A stretch of DNA of 64,000 nucleotides from Glycomyces fuscus (GCA_002529455.1 NYMS01000013.1:1-64000), one strand, 5' to 3'. Positions 1-8,215 are shown, counted from the stretch's first letter. The notes: a model not told the origin generated them from the sequence alone. A program made the numbers and translations.

Positions 1-58
1 GTGGTCCCCAACACTTTCCAAAGCCCTGACCAGCGCATACGTTGCACGGGTGAACTTT

Positions 59-595
59 ATGCGATCGATACCCAAGCTGACGTTTACCGCGACCTCCAGC
101 CTGCTCATCACCAGCGGACTCCTCCTGGCCGGACCCGGCACAGCCGCCGCCGACACCACCTCCGACCACGACATCGCCACCACCCTCAACACCAAACTCG
201 ACGACGACATGGCCGGCCACATGAACGCCGAGCACGTCGAGAACGCCCGCGCCATGGTCGAGGCCGCCAAGGACCGCGACCTGGACCAGGACGCCGCCGC
301 CCTCGCAATCGCCACCTCCATCGTCGAGACCCACCTGGACAACCTCGACTGGGGCGACCGCGACAGCGTCGGCCTCTTCCAACAGCGCGACCACTACGGC
401 TCCCAGCAGGACCGGCTCGACCCCACCTGGGCCACCAACGCCTTCTTCGACGAGCTCGAGCGCGTCCACCCCGACCGCAGCTGGGACGACGACCCCCTGG
501 GCCAGGTCGCCCAGGACGTCCAGCGCTCGGCCTACCCCGACCGCTACCAGCACCAGGTCGACGACGCCCAGACCATCGTCGACCACCTCTGGTAA
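59..595 (+). CDS. Secreted lysozyme/transglycosylase-like protein
   Basis: Exported protein of 178 residues from the ATG at 59; a GTG at 50 would add three residues and neither has a clear ribosome site. The N-terminus is a signal peptide: basic MRSIPK, hydrophobic SSLLITSGLLLAG, and a probable cleavage at TAAAD. The mature part has the pattern shared by many actinobacterial exported proteins with a lysozyme-like fold: ALAIATSIVETHLDNL, then GDRDSVGLFQQR, and near the end AQDVQRSAYPDRY. The glutamate in IVETHL sits where the catalytic acid of soluble transglycosylases lies, so murein cleavage is possible but inferred. It is strongly acidic and carries no separate cell-wall-binding domain. The gene stands alone and ends in two tandem hairpins. 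The first 58 bases of the window are its leader. Confidence 0.7.
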   Translation: MRSIPKLTFTATSSLLITSGLLLAGPGTAAADTTSDHDIATTLNTKLDDDMAGHMNAEHVENARAMVEAAKDRDLDQDAAALAIATSIVETHLDNLDWGDRDSVGLFQQRDHYGSQQDRLDPTWATNAFFDELERVHPDRSWDDDPLGQVAQDVQRSAYPDRYQHQVDDAQTIVDHLW

Positions 596-619
596 CAGAC
601 CGTTCCCGAACTGACAGTG

Positions 620-695
620 GAGCGTGCGAACCCCGCTCCCGCACGCTCATCCGGCTCAGGCCGGTGACCGGACACCCGGTCACCGGCCTGAGCCG
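620..695 (+). terminator. Tandem hairpin terminator after the lysozyme-like gene
   Basis: Two hairpins follow the stop codon. The first pairs 620-627 with 641-648 (8 bp). The second pairs 652-671 with 676-695: a perfect 20-bp stem with a 4-base loop (acac), followed by TTT. It is the longest perfect stem I found in the window. It also lies 50 bases past the end of the opposing MerR gene, so it may stop transcription from both sides. Confidence 0.75.
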
Positions 696-744
696 TTTCC
701 GGACTCCGCGCCGGGCTCCCGGGCCCCGCGCGTGCGGGGCCGTC

Positions 745-1506
745 TCACACCTCCTGCCGTGCGGCGTTGGCGGCGAAGGCCTCACACAGGTACGAACTCA
801 GCCCCCCGGCGTGGGCGTCGACGGTGGCGGTGAAGCGCTCGTCGTCCACGTACAGCCGCCCCAGGCCCCGGTGGATCGCGGTGGTGCAGTCGTAGAACCA
901 GCGGGTGATGTAGGCGCGGTGCCGCTCGGCCAGGTCCATCACGGCGGGGCTGTCGGGCGCCCGCCCGTCGGCCATGGCCCCGGCCAGGGCCAGGTAGATC
1001 TCCTCGCCCTCGGCGTTGATCCGCTCCCAGTCGGCCTTGGTGTAGGAGCTCACCCTGCGCTCGGAGCGGGCGTGGGCCTCGCCGCCGCCCCAGCGCCGGC
1101 GGGCCTCCTCGGAGTGGGCGTCCACGTCGAAGTCGCCGAAGAGTTCGAGGCGTTCGGCGGGGGTCAGGTTCAGTTCCATGGTGTCGGCCTCCATCAGGCG
1201 TTCGATGCCCCGCGCCATCGCGCGCAGGCGTTCGATGCGTTCGGTCACCAGCCGGTGCTGACGGGCCAGGTGGGCGCGGGTGTCGGCGTCGGGGTCGTCG
1301 AGCAGCACGGCGATCCGGTCGAGACCGAAGCCCAGTTCCCGGTAGGTCAGGATCTGCCGGAGCCGCTCCAGGTCCCCGTCGCTGTAATCGCGGTAGCCCG
1401 ACGGGGTGCGTTCGGCGGGAACGAGCAGTCCGATCCGGTCGTAGTGGTGCAGGGTCCGGACGGTCTGCCCGCTCATCCGGGCGACCTCGCCGACGGTGTG
1501 TCCCAT
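745..1506 (-). CDS. MerR-family regulator with TipAS-like drug-binding domain
   Basis: Transcription regulator of 253 residues. Residues 1-70 are a MerR winged helix (HTVGEVARMSGQTVRTLHHY, then DRIGLLVPAERTPSGYRDY), followed by the dimerising coiled coil to about residue 120. The rest matches the TipAS/antibiotic-recognition domain by length and by its helical pattern (YTKADWERINAEGEEIYLAL, HRAYITRWFYDC). Proteins of this type (TipAL of Streptomyces, SkgA, Mta) bind thiopeptides or other drugs and activate their own promoter. The ATG at 1506 is preceded by AGGACAG. A MerR-type promoter with a 19-bp spacer and a central dyad lies just upstream (1546-1576), which predicts autoregulation. The divergent gene is a thioesterase and could share this control. 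The actual ligand cannot be read from the sequence. Confidence 0.88.
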   Translation of the reverse strand: MGHTVGEVARMSGQTVRTLHHYDRIGLLVPAERTPSGYRDYSDGDLERLRQILTYRELGFGLDRIAVLLDDPDADTRAHLARQHRLVTERIERLRAMARGIERLMEADTMELNLTPAERLELFGDFDVDAHSEEARRRWGGGEAHARSERRVSSYTKADWERINAEGEEIYLALAGAMADGRAPDSPAVMDLAERHRAYITRWFYDCTTAIHRGLGRLYVDDERFTATVDAHAGGLSSYLCEAFAANAARQEV

Positions 1507-1545
1507 CTGTCCTGGTACTTCCTCGCTGGTGGTGACGTGTGACCG

Positions 1546-1576
1546 AAGCTAGGGCCTGACGCGGCGTCAGGGTCAA
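1546..1576 (-). promoter_or_regulatory. MerR-type promoter with 19-bp spacer and operator dyad
   Basis: On the minus strand the -35 element TTGACC (1576-1571) and the -10 element TAGCTT (1551-1546) are separated by exactly 19 bp. The over-long spacer is the hallmark of MerR-regulated promoters, where the activator untwists DNA to realign the two boxes. The spacer holds the dyad CCTGACGC-C-GCGTCAGG (minus-strand reading), centred between the boxes as expected. Transcription would start near 1538 and read into the MerR/TipAS gene. Confidence 0.8.
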
Positions 1577-1641
1577 ACACCTTCTCCGGCCGGGTGGCCC
1601 CGGCCCCGCCACCGGCCCTTACTCGCCGGTAACATTCGGGT

Positions 1642-2454
1642 ATGAGCCCTGACCACACCGCCGAGGACTTCCAGTTCGACCGGGACACCCGCGTCGAGAA
1701 GCAGGCCGACGGCGAGTTCACCGCCACCCTCACCGACGCCTGGACCACCTTCACCTCCCACCCCAACGGGGGTTACGTCCTGGGCGCCGCGCTCAACGCG
1801 CTGCGCCAGAGCCTGAGCCAGCCCGACCCCCTGGCCGTCTCGGCGTTCTTCCTGCGCCCCGCCGCCCCCGGCGAGGTCACCGCGCGCACCGAGGTGGTGC
1901 GCGAGGGGCGCCGCACCGCCACCGGCCAGGTCCTGCTGGAGCAGGGCGGCAAGGAGATCGTGCGCGCCACCGCCACCTACGGCGACCTGTCCCCCGACCC
2001 CTCGGCCCGCGTCCTGACCCTGGACGAGCCCCCGCGCCTGCCCGCCCCCGAGGACTGCCCCGTCCCGACCGAGTTCGACCGCCCCGAGGGCCTGGGGATC
2101 GCGCACAGCGTCGAGTACCGCTACCCCGAGCGCCCGGGCTGGCTGGACGGCAGGAAGGACGGCCGTCCGCACACCGAGTTCTGGATGCGCTTCGCCGACG
2201 GCCGCGAACCCGACACCCACGCGCTGGCGTCGATGGTGGACTTCGCTCCCCCGGCCGTGCTGGAGATCGGCGAGTTCTCCACCATCACCGTCGAGCTGAG
2301 CGTGCACGTGCGCGCCAGGCCCGCCCCGGGGTGGCTGGCCTGCCGGGTGTTCACCAAGCACGTCTCCGGCGGCCTGCACGAGGAGGACATGGAGATCTGG
2401 GACACCACGGGTGCCCTGGTCGCCCAGTGCCGCCAGCTGGCCATGCTCCTTTGA
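1642..2454 (+). CDS. TesB-type acyl-CoA thioesterase family protein
   Basis: Protein of 270 residues with a double-hotdog layout: an N-terminal acyl-CoA thioesterase half (FTSHPNGGYVLGAALNAL, about residues 38-55, then FFLRPAAPGEVTARTEVVRE) and a second half ending in a hotdog strand pattern (LSVHVRARPAPGWLACRVFT). The family hydrolyses acyl-CoA thioesters in the cytoplasm; this subgroup has unknown chain preference. No strong Shine-Dalgarno precedes the ATG; a TAACAT -10-like hexamer at 1630-1635 lies six bases upstream, so a leaderless message is possible. It is divergent from the TipA-like regulator with 135 bases between, and convergent with the metallophosphoesterase. Confidence 0.8.
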   Translation: MSPDHTAEDFQFDRDTRVEKQADGEFTATLTDAWTTFTSHPNGGYVLGAALNALRQSLSQPDPLAVSAFFLRPAAPGEVTARTEVVREGRRTATGQVLLEQGGKEIVRATATYGDLSPDPSARVLTLDEPPRLPAPEDCPVPTEFDRPEGLGIAHSVEYRYPERPGWLDGRKDGRPHTEFWMRFADGREPDTHALASMVDFAPPAVLEIGEFSTITVELSVHVRARPAPGWLACRVFTKHVSGGLHEEDMEIWDTTGALVAQCRQLAMLL

Positions 2455-2514
2455 CCGTCCTTTCCCTCGGGGCGCGGGGGTGTGCTGTGCGGCCCGCCCG
2501 TCCCCGCGCCGGTC

Positions 2515-2556
2515 GCCGGGGCCGAACCGCCGTGCGGAACGCCGGTCGGCCCCGGC
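2515..2556. terminator. Hairpin between convergent genes
   Basis: A perfect 11-bp inverted repeat (2515-2525 with 2546-2556) sits between the ends of the convergent thioesterase and phosphoesterase genes. A second possible pairing, 2470-2478 with 2503-2511, lies just before it. There is no T-tract, which is common in high-GC actinomycetes. Likely a two-way terminator. Confidence 0.5.
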
Positions 2557-2560
2557 CGGG

Positions 2561-3304
2561 TCAGACCACCGCGCGGAAGTGCGTGGTCAGGCGCTGGTCC
2601 TCGTCCAGGATGTGGAAGGCCACCCCCGGGGGCTGGTCGCGGTTGGCCGCGGGCCCGCCCTCCCAGGGCATGCGCAGCGTCCACGTCACGCCGGGCGCCA
2701 GCAGCAGGGGCCGCCCGGCGAAGGTGGTCGCCCCTCCGGTGTGGGCGTGCCCGACCAGGATCCCCGCCACCCGGGGGTGGGCCCGCAGCAGTCCGGCCAG
2801 GTCGTCGGCGTTGTTCAGCCGCATGGAGTCGGGCAGCGGGTGGTGGACCCGCACGGGCGGGTGGTGCAGGGCCAGCAGGGCGGGCCTGTCGTCGGGCAGT
2901 GCGCTCAGCGTCTCGTTGATCCACACCAGGGTGGCCGCGTCCAGGTGGCCGCCGTCCTCGCCCGGGACCGTCGAGTCGCAGGCCAGCACCGCCGCGCCGC
3001 CCACCTCGTGCACCTGGTTGAACGGTGCGGCGGAGGGCTCCCGTCCCAGCAGCGACCTGCGCATCTCCTCGCGGTCGTCGTGGTTGCCGGGGCAGACCAG
3101 CACCGGGAAGGGCAGGTCCAGCAGCCGGGCCGCCTCGCGGTACTCCCCGGCGGTGGCGTGCTCGGCGATGTCGCCGCTGACCAGGAGCGCGTCCGGTGCC
3201 TGGGAGAGTCCGCGCAGGTACTCCACGGTCCGGGCGGCGCGTCCGGTGGCGCGGTCGGTCCCGTCCAGGTGCAGGTCGCTGATGTGGGCGAGCAGGAGCG
3301 TCAT
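2561..3304 (-). CDS. Calcineurin-like metallophosphoesterase (CpdA type)
   Basis: Cytoplasmic dimetal phosphoesterase of 247 residues, close to the usual length of CpdA-like class III cyclic-nucleotide phosphodiesterases. All signature blocks are present in order: HISDLHLDGT (residues 7-16), SGDIAEHA, CPGNHDD, LLALHHPPV and VGHAHTGGAT, giving the D-H, D, N-H, H and H-x-H ligands for two metal ions. The likely reaction is hydrolysis of a phosphodiester such as 3',5'-cAMP; the substrate is inferred from family only. The upstream region (3305-3686) has no gene, so it is probably a single-gene transcript. Confidence 0.85.
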   Translation of the reverse strand: MTLLLAHISDLHLDGTDRATGRAARTVEYLRGLSQAPDALLVSGDIAEHATAGEYREAARLLDLPFPVLVCPGNHDDREEMRRSLLGREPSAAPFNQVHEVGGAAVLACDSTVPGEDGGHLDAATLVWINETLSALPDDRPALLALHHPPVRVHHPLPDSMRLNNADDLAGLLRAHPRVAGILVGHAHTGGATTFAGRPLLLAPGVTWTLRMPWEGGPAANRDQPPGVAFHILDEDQRLTTHFRAVV

Positions 3305-3686
3305 GGCCGTCCTTCGTCGGTCGCGGGTGCGTCACGCCCTCCGGGACCGTGCGGGCCTGCCGGTGCCGCCGCGGCGGGGCGCACCGAACCGTCCGACCGG
3401 GAGACCCCTCAGCGCCCGGTCCGCCCCGCCGCGGGCCGGCGGTCGGCCGTCGACCCGTCGGGCAGACCGAGGCTAGTGCGCGCACCGGACACGGGACAGG
3501 GCGGCGGGAGGCGCGGGAGCCGGACCCTTCCCCCTCCCCGCGGCCGGGCCCTCCCCCGCCCCGCCCGCGCCCGTGGGGCCGGAACGGACCGGAGATGCGG
3601 CCGGTCCGGGCGGAGGGGGTTGCGCGTCCCCCGTCACGCCCGGTCGGGGCACCCGGCGGGGGGCGGGCCGACCAGGGGCCGCGGAG
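3305..3686. other. Gene-free stretch
   Basis: About 380 bases between the start of the phosphoesterase gene and the end of the sigma-factor gene, both on the minus strand. It is extremely GC-rich with long C and G runs. I see no reading frame with protein-like composition, no clear hairpin and no convincing promoter. The phosphoesterase promoter must lie at its left edge. Confidence 0.5.
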
Positions 3687-4697
3687 TCACCGGGTCATCG
3701 GCAGGCCGAACACGGGCAGCAGTTCGGGGCCGAAGGTGGTGATCTCCGCGACGAGGCCGTCCTCCACGCGCAGGACGTCGATGTTGACCGCGGTGTGGAC
3801 CGCCTCCCCGGGCATGCGCACGTAGTTGGCCGCGGCGGGCTGCCGGTTGGCGTCCAGGGGCACCGAGACCCAGTCGCCCCAGGCCTGGTCGCCGGCGGGC
3901 GAGGGGCGCCACATGTCCAGGACGGCCGCGCGCCCGTCGTGGACCAGCGACGCGGGGGGTACGGTCTGGCGGGCGTCCTCGCGCAGCAGGACGGCCAGGC
4001 CGTCCAGGTCGGCCCTGTGCGAGGCTTCCACGTAGCGCCGCAGCACGGCCCGCTCCTCCTGGCCGGGCGCGGTGGCCGCGCCCCAGCCGGCCCTGCGCTC
4101 GGGCAGGAGGCGGCGCAGGGCCGTCCGGGCGCGCTGGAGCGCGCTCTTGACCGCCGGTACCGACAGCTCCAGCGCGCGGGAGGCCTCCTCCGCGGGCCGG
4201 CCCAGCACGTCGCGCAGGAGGAGGACCGCGCGCTGGCGGGGCGGCAGGTGCTGGACGGCGGCGAGGAAGGCCAGCTCCACGGTCTCCCGGGCGATGGCGG
4301 GCCCCTCCGGCCCGCCCCCGGCGGGCGCCGCCCGGTCCAGCAGCGCGTCCGGGTAGGGCTGGAGCCAGGCGACCCCGGTGAACGGCGAGGCCCCCGCTTC
4401 CCGGGCCGCGCTCCCGGCGCGGCGCGTGGGGAGCGCGGTCAGGCAGGTGTTGGTGGCGGTCGCGTACAGCCAGGCTCCGAGGGTGGAGCGCTCCTGGAAG
4501 GAGGCGCGGTCGCGCCAGGCCTTGAGCAGCGCCTCCTGCACCATGTCCTCGGCCTCGGTGAAGGAGCCGAGCATGCGGTAGCAGTGCACGCGCAGCGCGT
4601 GGCGGTGGCGTTCGGCCAGCGCGGAGAAGGAGGTCTCGTCCGCCGGGAACGGCTCGCCGTCCACCGCGGCGTCTTCCGCCGCGCTCTCGTCCGCCAC
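3687..4697 (-). CDS. ECF sigma factor with C-terminal NTF2/SnoaL-like domain
   Basis: RNA polymerase sigma factor of 336 residues from a GTG at 4697, which has GGAGGG eleven bases upstream; the frame stays open far beyond this point. Sigma region 2 is seen near residues 19-90 (ALAERHRHALRVHCYRMLGS, EAEDMVQEALLKAWRD) and region 4 around 145-195 (LPPRQRAVLLLRDVLGRPAE, VPAVKSALQRARTALRRL). The remaining 130 residues form an NTF2/SnoaL-like fold (LRRYVEASHRADLDGLAVLL, ANYVRMPGEAV), as in SigG/SigJ-type sigma factors, where this domain replaces an anti-sigma factor in controlling activity. It is divergent from the tctCBA operon across 310 bases and may regulate it, but that is inference. Confidence 0.88.
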   Translation of the reverse strand: MADESAAEDAAVDGEPFPADETSFSALAERHRHALRVHCYRMLGSFTEAEDMVQEALLKAWRDRASFQERSTLGAWLYATATNTCLTALPTRRAGSAAREAGASPFTGVAWLQPYPDALLDRAAPAGGGPEGPAIARETVELAFLAAVQHLPPRQRAVLLLRDVLGRPAEEASRALELSVPAVKSALQRARTALRRLLPERRAGWGAATAPGQEERAVLRRYVEASHRADLDGLAVLLREDARQTVPPASLVHDGRAAVLDMWRPSPAGDQAWGDWVSVPLDANRQPAAANYVRMPGEAVHTAVNIDVLRVEDGLVAEITTFGPELLPVFGLPMTR

Positions 4698-5007
4698 GTG
4701 TGGTCCGTCCCTCCGCCTCGCCCCGCCTCGTGGGGCCGATCCTAGGGCGTGTCCGTGGACGCCGTCCGCCCCGGGGCGCGGGGGCCGCCGGCGGGCGGAA
4801 CCCGGGGCGACCACAACAATCACTGTGTTCAAAACGACCAGAAGATTTACCGGTCGGCAAGCCGTGGGACATGCTCTCGAAACCGGTGCGGATGCGACCG
4901 GCGCCACGGAGCGGTGTAACGGCCGCCACGTCGCCGCCTCGGGCGGCCCGTCGGCCCGCGAGCGTCCGCCCGTACCTCGGACCGGCAGCAACGGAGAGAG
5001 CCACCCC
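4698..5007. promoter_or_regulatory. Divergent intergenic region between sigma factor and tctC
   Basis: 310 bases carrying the leaders of both divergent genes. The part from about 4810 to 4860 is unusually AT-rich for this genome (ACAACAATCACTGTG followed by TTCAAAACGACC) and is the best place for promoters. A 5-bp dyad, CGACC at 4837-4841 with GGTCG at 4852-4856, lies in it. I could not assign -10/-35 boxes with confidence. Confidence 0.35.
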
Positions 5008-6000
5008 ATGAGCATCCAGCGCGTTTTGCGCATCGGCGGCGCGGTCGCCGCGGCCGTCGTCATCGGCGCCGCGGCGGTCAACGCCTCGTCGACCGGCGGC
5101 GACGGCGCCGAGGCCGTACGCAGCCGACTGACCACGATCGTGCCCGCCGCGCCCGGCGGCGGCTGGGACCTGGTGGGGCGCGAGTCGCAGAACGCCTTCC
5201 GCGAGGCGGGGATCGTCGCCAACAACCAGGTGGTCAACGTTCCCGGCGCGGGCGGCACCATCGGCCTCGCCCAGGCGGTCCGCCAGGAGGGCCGCTCCAA
5301 CATGCTGCTGGTGACCGGCACCGTCATGATCGGCAGCGTCATCGTCAACGACTCCTCGCACGACCTGCGGGACGTCACCCCCATCGCCCGTCTGGCCGAC
5401 GACTACGAGGTGGTCGTGGTCCCCGCCGACTCCCCCTACCAGGACATGGGGGACCTGGCCGAGGCCTGGCGCGAGGACCCCGGCGGGATGGCGGTCGGCG
5501 GCGGCTCCCTGGGTGGCACCGACCACCTGCTGGCCGGGCTGGTCGCCTCCGACGTCGGCGTCGACCCCCAGGACGTCAACTACATCGCCTTCTCCGGCGG
5601 CGGTGAGGCGCTGACCTCGCTGCTGTCGGGCAGCGTCGACGCCGGCATCAGCGGCTACAACGAGTTCAGCGACCAGATCGAGGCGGGCAACGTGCGCGCC
5701 CTGGGCGTCTCCGCGCACGAGCGCGTCGAGGGCATCGACGTCCCCACCCTGGCCGAGCAGGACATCGACGCGGTCCTGCCCAACTGGCGGGGGGTCGTGG
5801 CGCCGCCCGGCATCACCGAGGCCGAACGCGCCGAGCTGACCGCGATCGTCACCGAGATGCACGACACCCCGCAGTGGGCGCAGACCCTGGAGCGCAACCG
5901 CTGGGACGACACCTTCCAGACCGGCGAGGAGTTCGAGGAGTTCCTCGCCCTGGAAACCGAGCGCATCACCACCATCACCGAGGAACTGGGCCTGTCTTGA
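5008..6000 (+). CDS. tctC: Tripartite tricarboxylate transporter substrate-binding protein (TctC family)
   Basis: Extracytoplasmic solute receptor of 330 residues. The ATG at 5008 follows GGAGAGAG. The first 28 residues hold a hydrophobic export segment (VLRIGGAVAAAVVIGAAAV) without a lipobox cysteine. The mature protein shows the TctC/Bug pattern: LTTIVPAAPGGGWDLVGR (substrate loop), VVNVPGAGGTIGL, then YIAFSGGGEALTSLLSGSVD and NWRGVVAPPGI near the C-terminus. Such receptors bind citrate, tricarboxylates, nicotinate or other carboxylates; the ligand here is unknown. First gene of tctCBA; its TGA overlaps the TTG start of tctB. Confidence 0.92.
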   Translation: MSIQRVLRIGGAVAAAVVIGAAAVNASSTGGDGAEAVRSRLTTIVPAAPGGGWDLVGRESQNAFREAGIVANNQVVNVPGAGGTIGLAQAVRQEGRSNMLLVTGTVMIGSVIVNDSSHDLRDVTPIARLADDYEVVVVPADSPYQDMGDLAEAWREDPGGMAVGGGSLGGTDHLLAGLVASDVGVDPQDVNYIAFSGGGEALTSLLSGSVDAGISGYNEFSDQIEAGNVRALGVSAHERVEGIDVPTLAEQDIDAVLPNWRGVVAPPGITEAERAELTAIVTEMHDTPQWAQTLERNRWDDTFQTGEEFEEFLALETERITTITEELGLS

Positions 6001-6602
6001 GTACCGACGCCACCATCCCCGCCCGGACGGCGGAACCCGCCGCCCCGCCGCCGCCCCGCCCCTCCTGGTGGCGGGGCAGGTCCGAACTGCTGGTCTGCGC
6101 CCTGGTGCTGGGCGTCGCCGGGTTCATCGCCGTGCAGACCGCCGCCATGCCCGTGCCTCCGGGCACCGAACCGCCCGGCCCGCGCTTCTTCCCCACCCTG
6201 GTCGCGATCTTCATGGGCGCCACGGGTGTCGCCCTGGCCGTGCAGGTGCTCCTGCGCCCGGCCCGCCCCGCCGCCGCGCCGACCGCCGGGGAGAGCCCGG
6301 ACGCCGCCGCCGACGGGACGGACGCGAGCGCCCCGGCCGGTGAGCAGGAGCCCGTCCGCTTCGACTGGCGCTGCCTCGGGATCGTCGTCGCCTCGCTGGC
6401 GGCGTTCATCCTCCTCCTGCAGCCGGTGGGCTGGCTCCTGTCCGCGGCGCTGCTGTTCTTCGGGGTCGCCTACGCCCTGGGCAGCCGGCGCTTCCTGTTC
6501 GACGCCGTGCTGTCGCTGGTGTTCTCCTCCGTCATCCAGCTCGCCTTCGTCGCCGGCCTGGGCCTGAACCTGCCGGCCGGAATCCTCGGGGGCATCTTCT
6601 AG
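5997..6602 (+). CDS. tctB: TctB small membrane subunit of tripartite carboxylate transporter
   Basis: Integral membrane protein of 201 residues. The only start fitting the operon is TTG at 5997, which overlaps the tctC stop (TTGA); no ATG or GTG occurs before the first membrane helix. Four hydrophobic segments are visible: LLVCALVLGVAGFIAVQ, LVAIFMGATGVALAVQVLL, LGIVVASLAAFILLL with the adjoining WLLSAALLFFGVAYALG, and LSLVFSSVIQLAFVAGLGL. The signature RFFPTLVAIF after the first helix is typical of TctB. A hydrophilic Ala/Pro-rich loop of about 45 residues lies between helices 2 and 3. It works with TctA in the cytoplasmic membrane. Confidence 0.85.
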   Translation: MSTDATIPARTAEPAAPPPPRPSWWRGRSELLVCALVLGVAGFIAVQTAAMPVPPGTEPPGPRFFPTLVAIFMGATGVALAVQVLLRPARPAAAPTAGESPDAAADGTDASAPAGEQEPVRFDWRCLGIVVASLAAFILLLQPVGWLLSAALLFFGVAYALGSRRFLFDAVLSLVFSSVIQLAFVAGLGLNLPAGILGGIF

Positions 6603-8156
6603 ATGGACGTTCTCAACAACCTCATGGCGGGGTTCGCCAACGCGCTGAGCCCCGAGTACCTCTTCCTGGCGCTGCTGGGCGTCATGCTCGGCACCGCCGT
6701 GGGCGTGGTGCCCGGCCTGGGCTCCTCCATGGCCGTCGCGCTCCTGCTCCCGGTCACCTTCCACCTCGACCCCACCGGCGCGTTCATCATGTTCGCCGGG
6801 GTCTACTACGGCGGACTGTTCGGTGACTCCACCGCCGCCATCCTGATGAACACACCGGGGCAGGCCTCGGCCATCGCCACCGCCATCGAGGGCCACAAGA
6901 TGGCCAAGCGCGGGCGCGCCCCGCAGGCGTTGGCCACGGCGGCGATCGGCGCGTTCATCGGCGCGATCGTGTCCACGACGCTGGTGGCGTTCTTCTCCCC
7001 GGCCATCGTGCGGCTGGCGCTGCAGTTCGGTCCCGCCGAGTACTTCGCGCTCACCGTCTTCGCGTTCGTCGCCACCTCCGCGGTGGTCTCGCACTCGGCC
7101 GTGCGCGGCCTGCTCGCCCTGGGCATCGGCCTGGCCATCTCGATGGTGGGCATCGACGGCCTCAGCGGGGCCGAGCGCTTCACCCTGGGGGTCCCCCAGC
7201 TCTTCGAGGGCTTCAGCATCATCACCGTGACCGTGGCGCTGCTGGCGATCGGCGAGGTGCTGCACGTGGCCGCCACCGCCCACGCGGGCGGCGGAGCCGG
7301 TGGCGGCCTGCGGCGCAGCGGCACCCCCTGGCTGAGCCGCTCGGACCTGCGGCGCACCCTTCCGGCCTGGATGCGCGGCACCCTGTTCGGCCTGCCGTTC
7401 GGGTCGATCCCGGCCGGCGGCTCGGAGATCCCGACCTTCCTGGCCTTCGGCACCGAGCGCAAGCTCGCCGCGCGGCGGGCCCGGCGCGGCACCGGCGCCG
7501 ACGAGTTCGGTGACGGCGCCATCGAGGGCGTGGCCGCACCGGAGGCGGCCGCCAGTGCCACCGCCGGAACCGCCATGGGCACCCTGCTGGGCCTGGGTCT
7601 GCCCACGTCGGCGACCGCCGCGATCATGCTCGCCGCCTTCCAGCAGTACGGCATGCAGCCGGGCCCGCTGCTGTTCGAGCGCGACGGCGACCTGGTCTGG
7701 GCGCTCCTGGCCAGCCTGTTCATCGGCAGCGTCATGCTGCTCATCCTGAACCTGCCCTTCGCGCCGCTGTGGGCGAAGCTGCTGCTGATCCCCAAGCCGT
7801 ACATGTACGCCGGGATCGCCGTGTTCTCGTCCCTGGGCGTGTACGCGGCCGCGTCCTCCATGGTGGACCTGTGGCTGATGCTGATTCTGGGCCTGGTGGC
7901 TTTGATGATGCGCCGCTTCGACATCCCGCTGGCCCCGGTGCTGATCGCGGTCGTCCTGGGGCCGGTGGCCGAGACGGAGCTGCGCCGCGCGCTGGCCGTG
8001 GGGCAGGGCGACGTGTCGCTGCTCGTGGACAGCGGGATCACCCTGGGCATCTACGGGCTGCTCCTGGTGATCGGCCTGACCGTGGCCGCGGGCCGGCTGC
8101 GCGCCCGGCGTGCCGCGCGCGGGGACGAGGCCCCGGTGGGGGCGGGCCGCGGCTGA
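6603..8156 (+). CDS. tctA: TctA large permease subunit of tripartite carboxylate transporter
   Basis: Polytopic membrane protein of 517 residues, the normal size for TctA. The ATG follows the tctB stop codon directly. Family marks: GVMLGTAVGVVPGLGSSMA (residues 25-43), GVYYGGLFGDSTAAILMNTP (about 72-91) and, in the second half, GLPFGSIPAGGSEIPTFLAF and GLGLPTSATAAIMLAAF, the duplicated Gly/Pro-rich motifs that mark the transport core. It transports the carboxylate delivered by TctC using an ion gradient. The last gene of the operon, it is followed by a strong hairpin (8174-8215). No tctDE-type two-component system is adjacent; the divergent ECF factor is the only local regulator. Confidence 0.93.
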   Translation: MDVLNNLMAGFANALSPEYLFLALLGVMLGTAVGVVPGLGSSMAVALLLPVTFHLDPTGAFIMFAGVYYGGLFGDSTAAILMNTPGQASAIATAIEGHKMAKRGRAPQALATAAIGAFIGAIVSTTLVAFFSPAIVRLALQFGPAEYFALTVFAFVATSAVVSHSAVRGLLALGIGLAISMVGIDGLSGAERFTLGVPQLFEGFSIITVTVALLAIGEVLHVAATAHAGGGAGGGLRRSGTPWLSRSDLRRTLPAWMRGTLFGLPFGSIPAGGSEIPTFLAFGTERKLAARRARRGTGADEFGDGAIEGVAAPEAAASATAGTAMGTLLGLGLPTSATAAIMLAAFQQYGMQPGPLLFERDGDLVWALLASLFIGSVMLLILNLPFAPLWAKLLLIPKPYMYAGIAVFSSLGVYAAASSMVDLWLMLILGLVALMMRRFDIPLAPVLIAVVLGPVAETELRRALAVGQGDVSLLVDSGITLGIYGLLLVIGLTVAAGRLRARRAARGDEAPVGAGRG

Positions 8157-8173
8157 CCCCGGCCCGGCCCCGT

Positions 8174-8215
8174 GTGCGGCGGCGGCGCGGACAACGGTCC
8201 GTGCCGCCGCCGCAC
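8174..8215 (+). terminator. Strong hairpin after tctA
   Basis: 19-bp stem with a single G-T wobble: 8174-8192 pairs with 8197-8215 around a 4-base loop (aacg at 8193-8196). It lies 17 bases past the tctA stop codon and fits an intrinsic terminator. Confidence 0.75.

Noticed and set aside
1..1542. A 513-codon open frame from base 1
   Set aside because: Overlaps the lysozyme-like gene in another frame and the MerR gene on the other strand; Arg/Pro/His-rich shadow translation.
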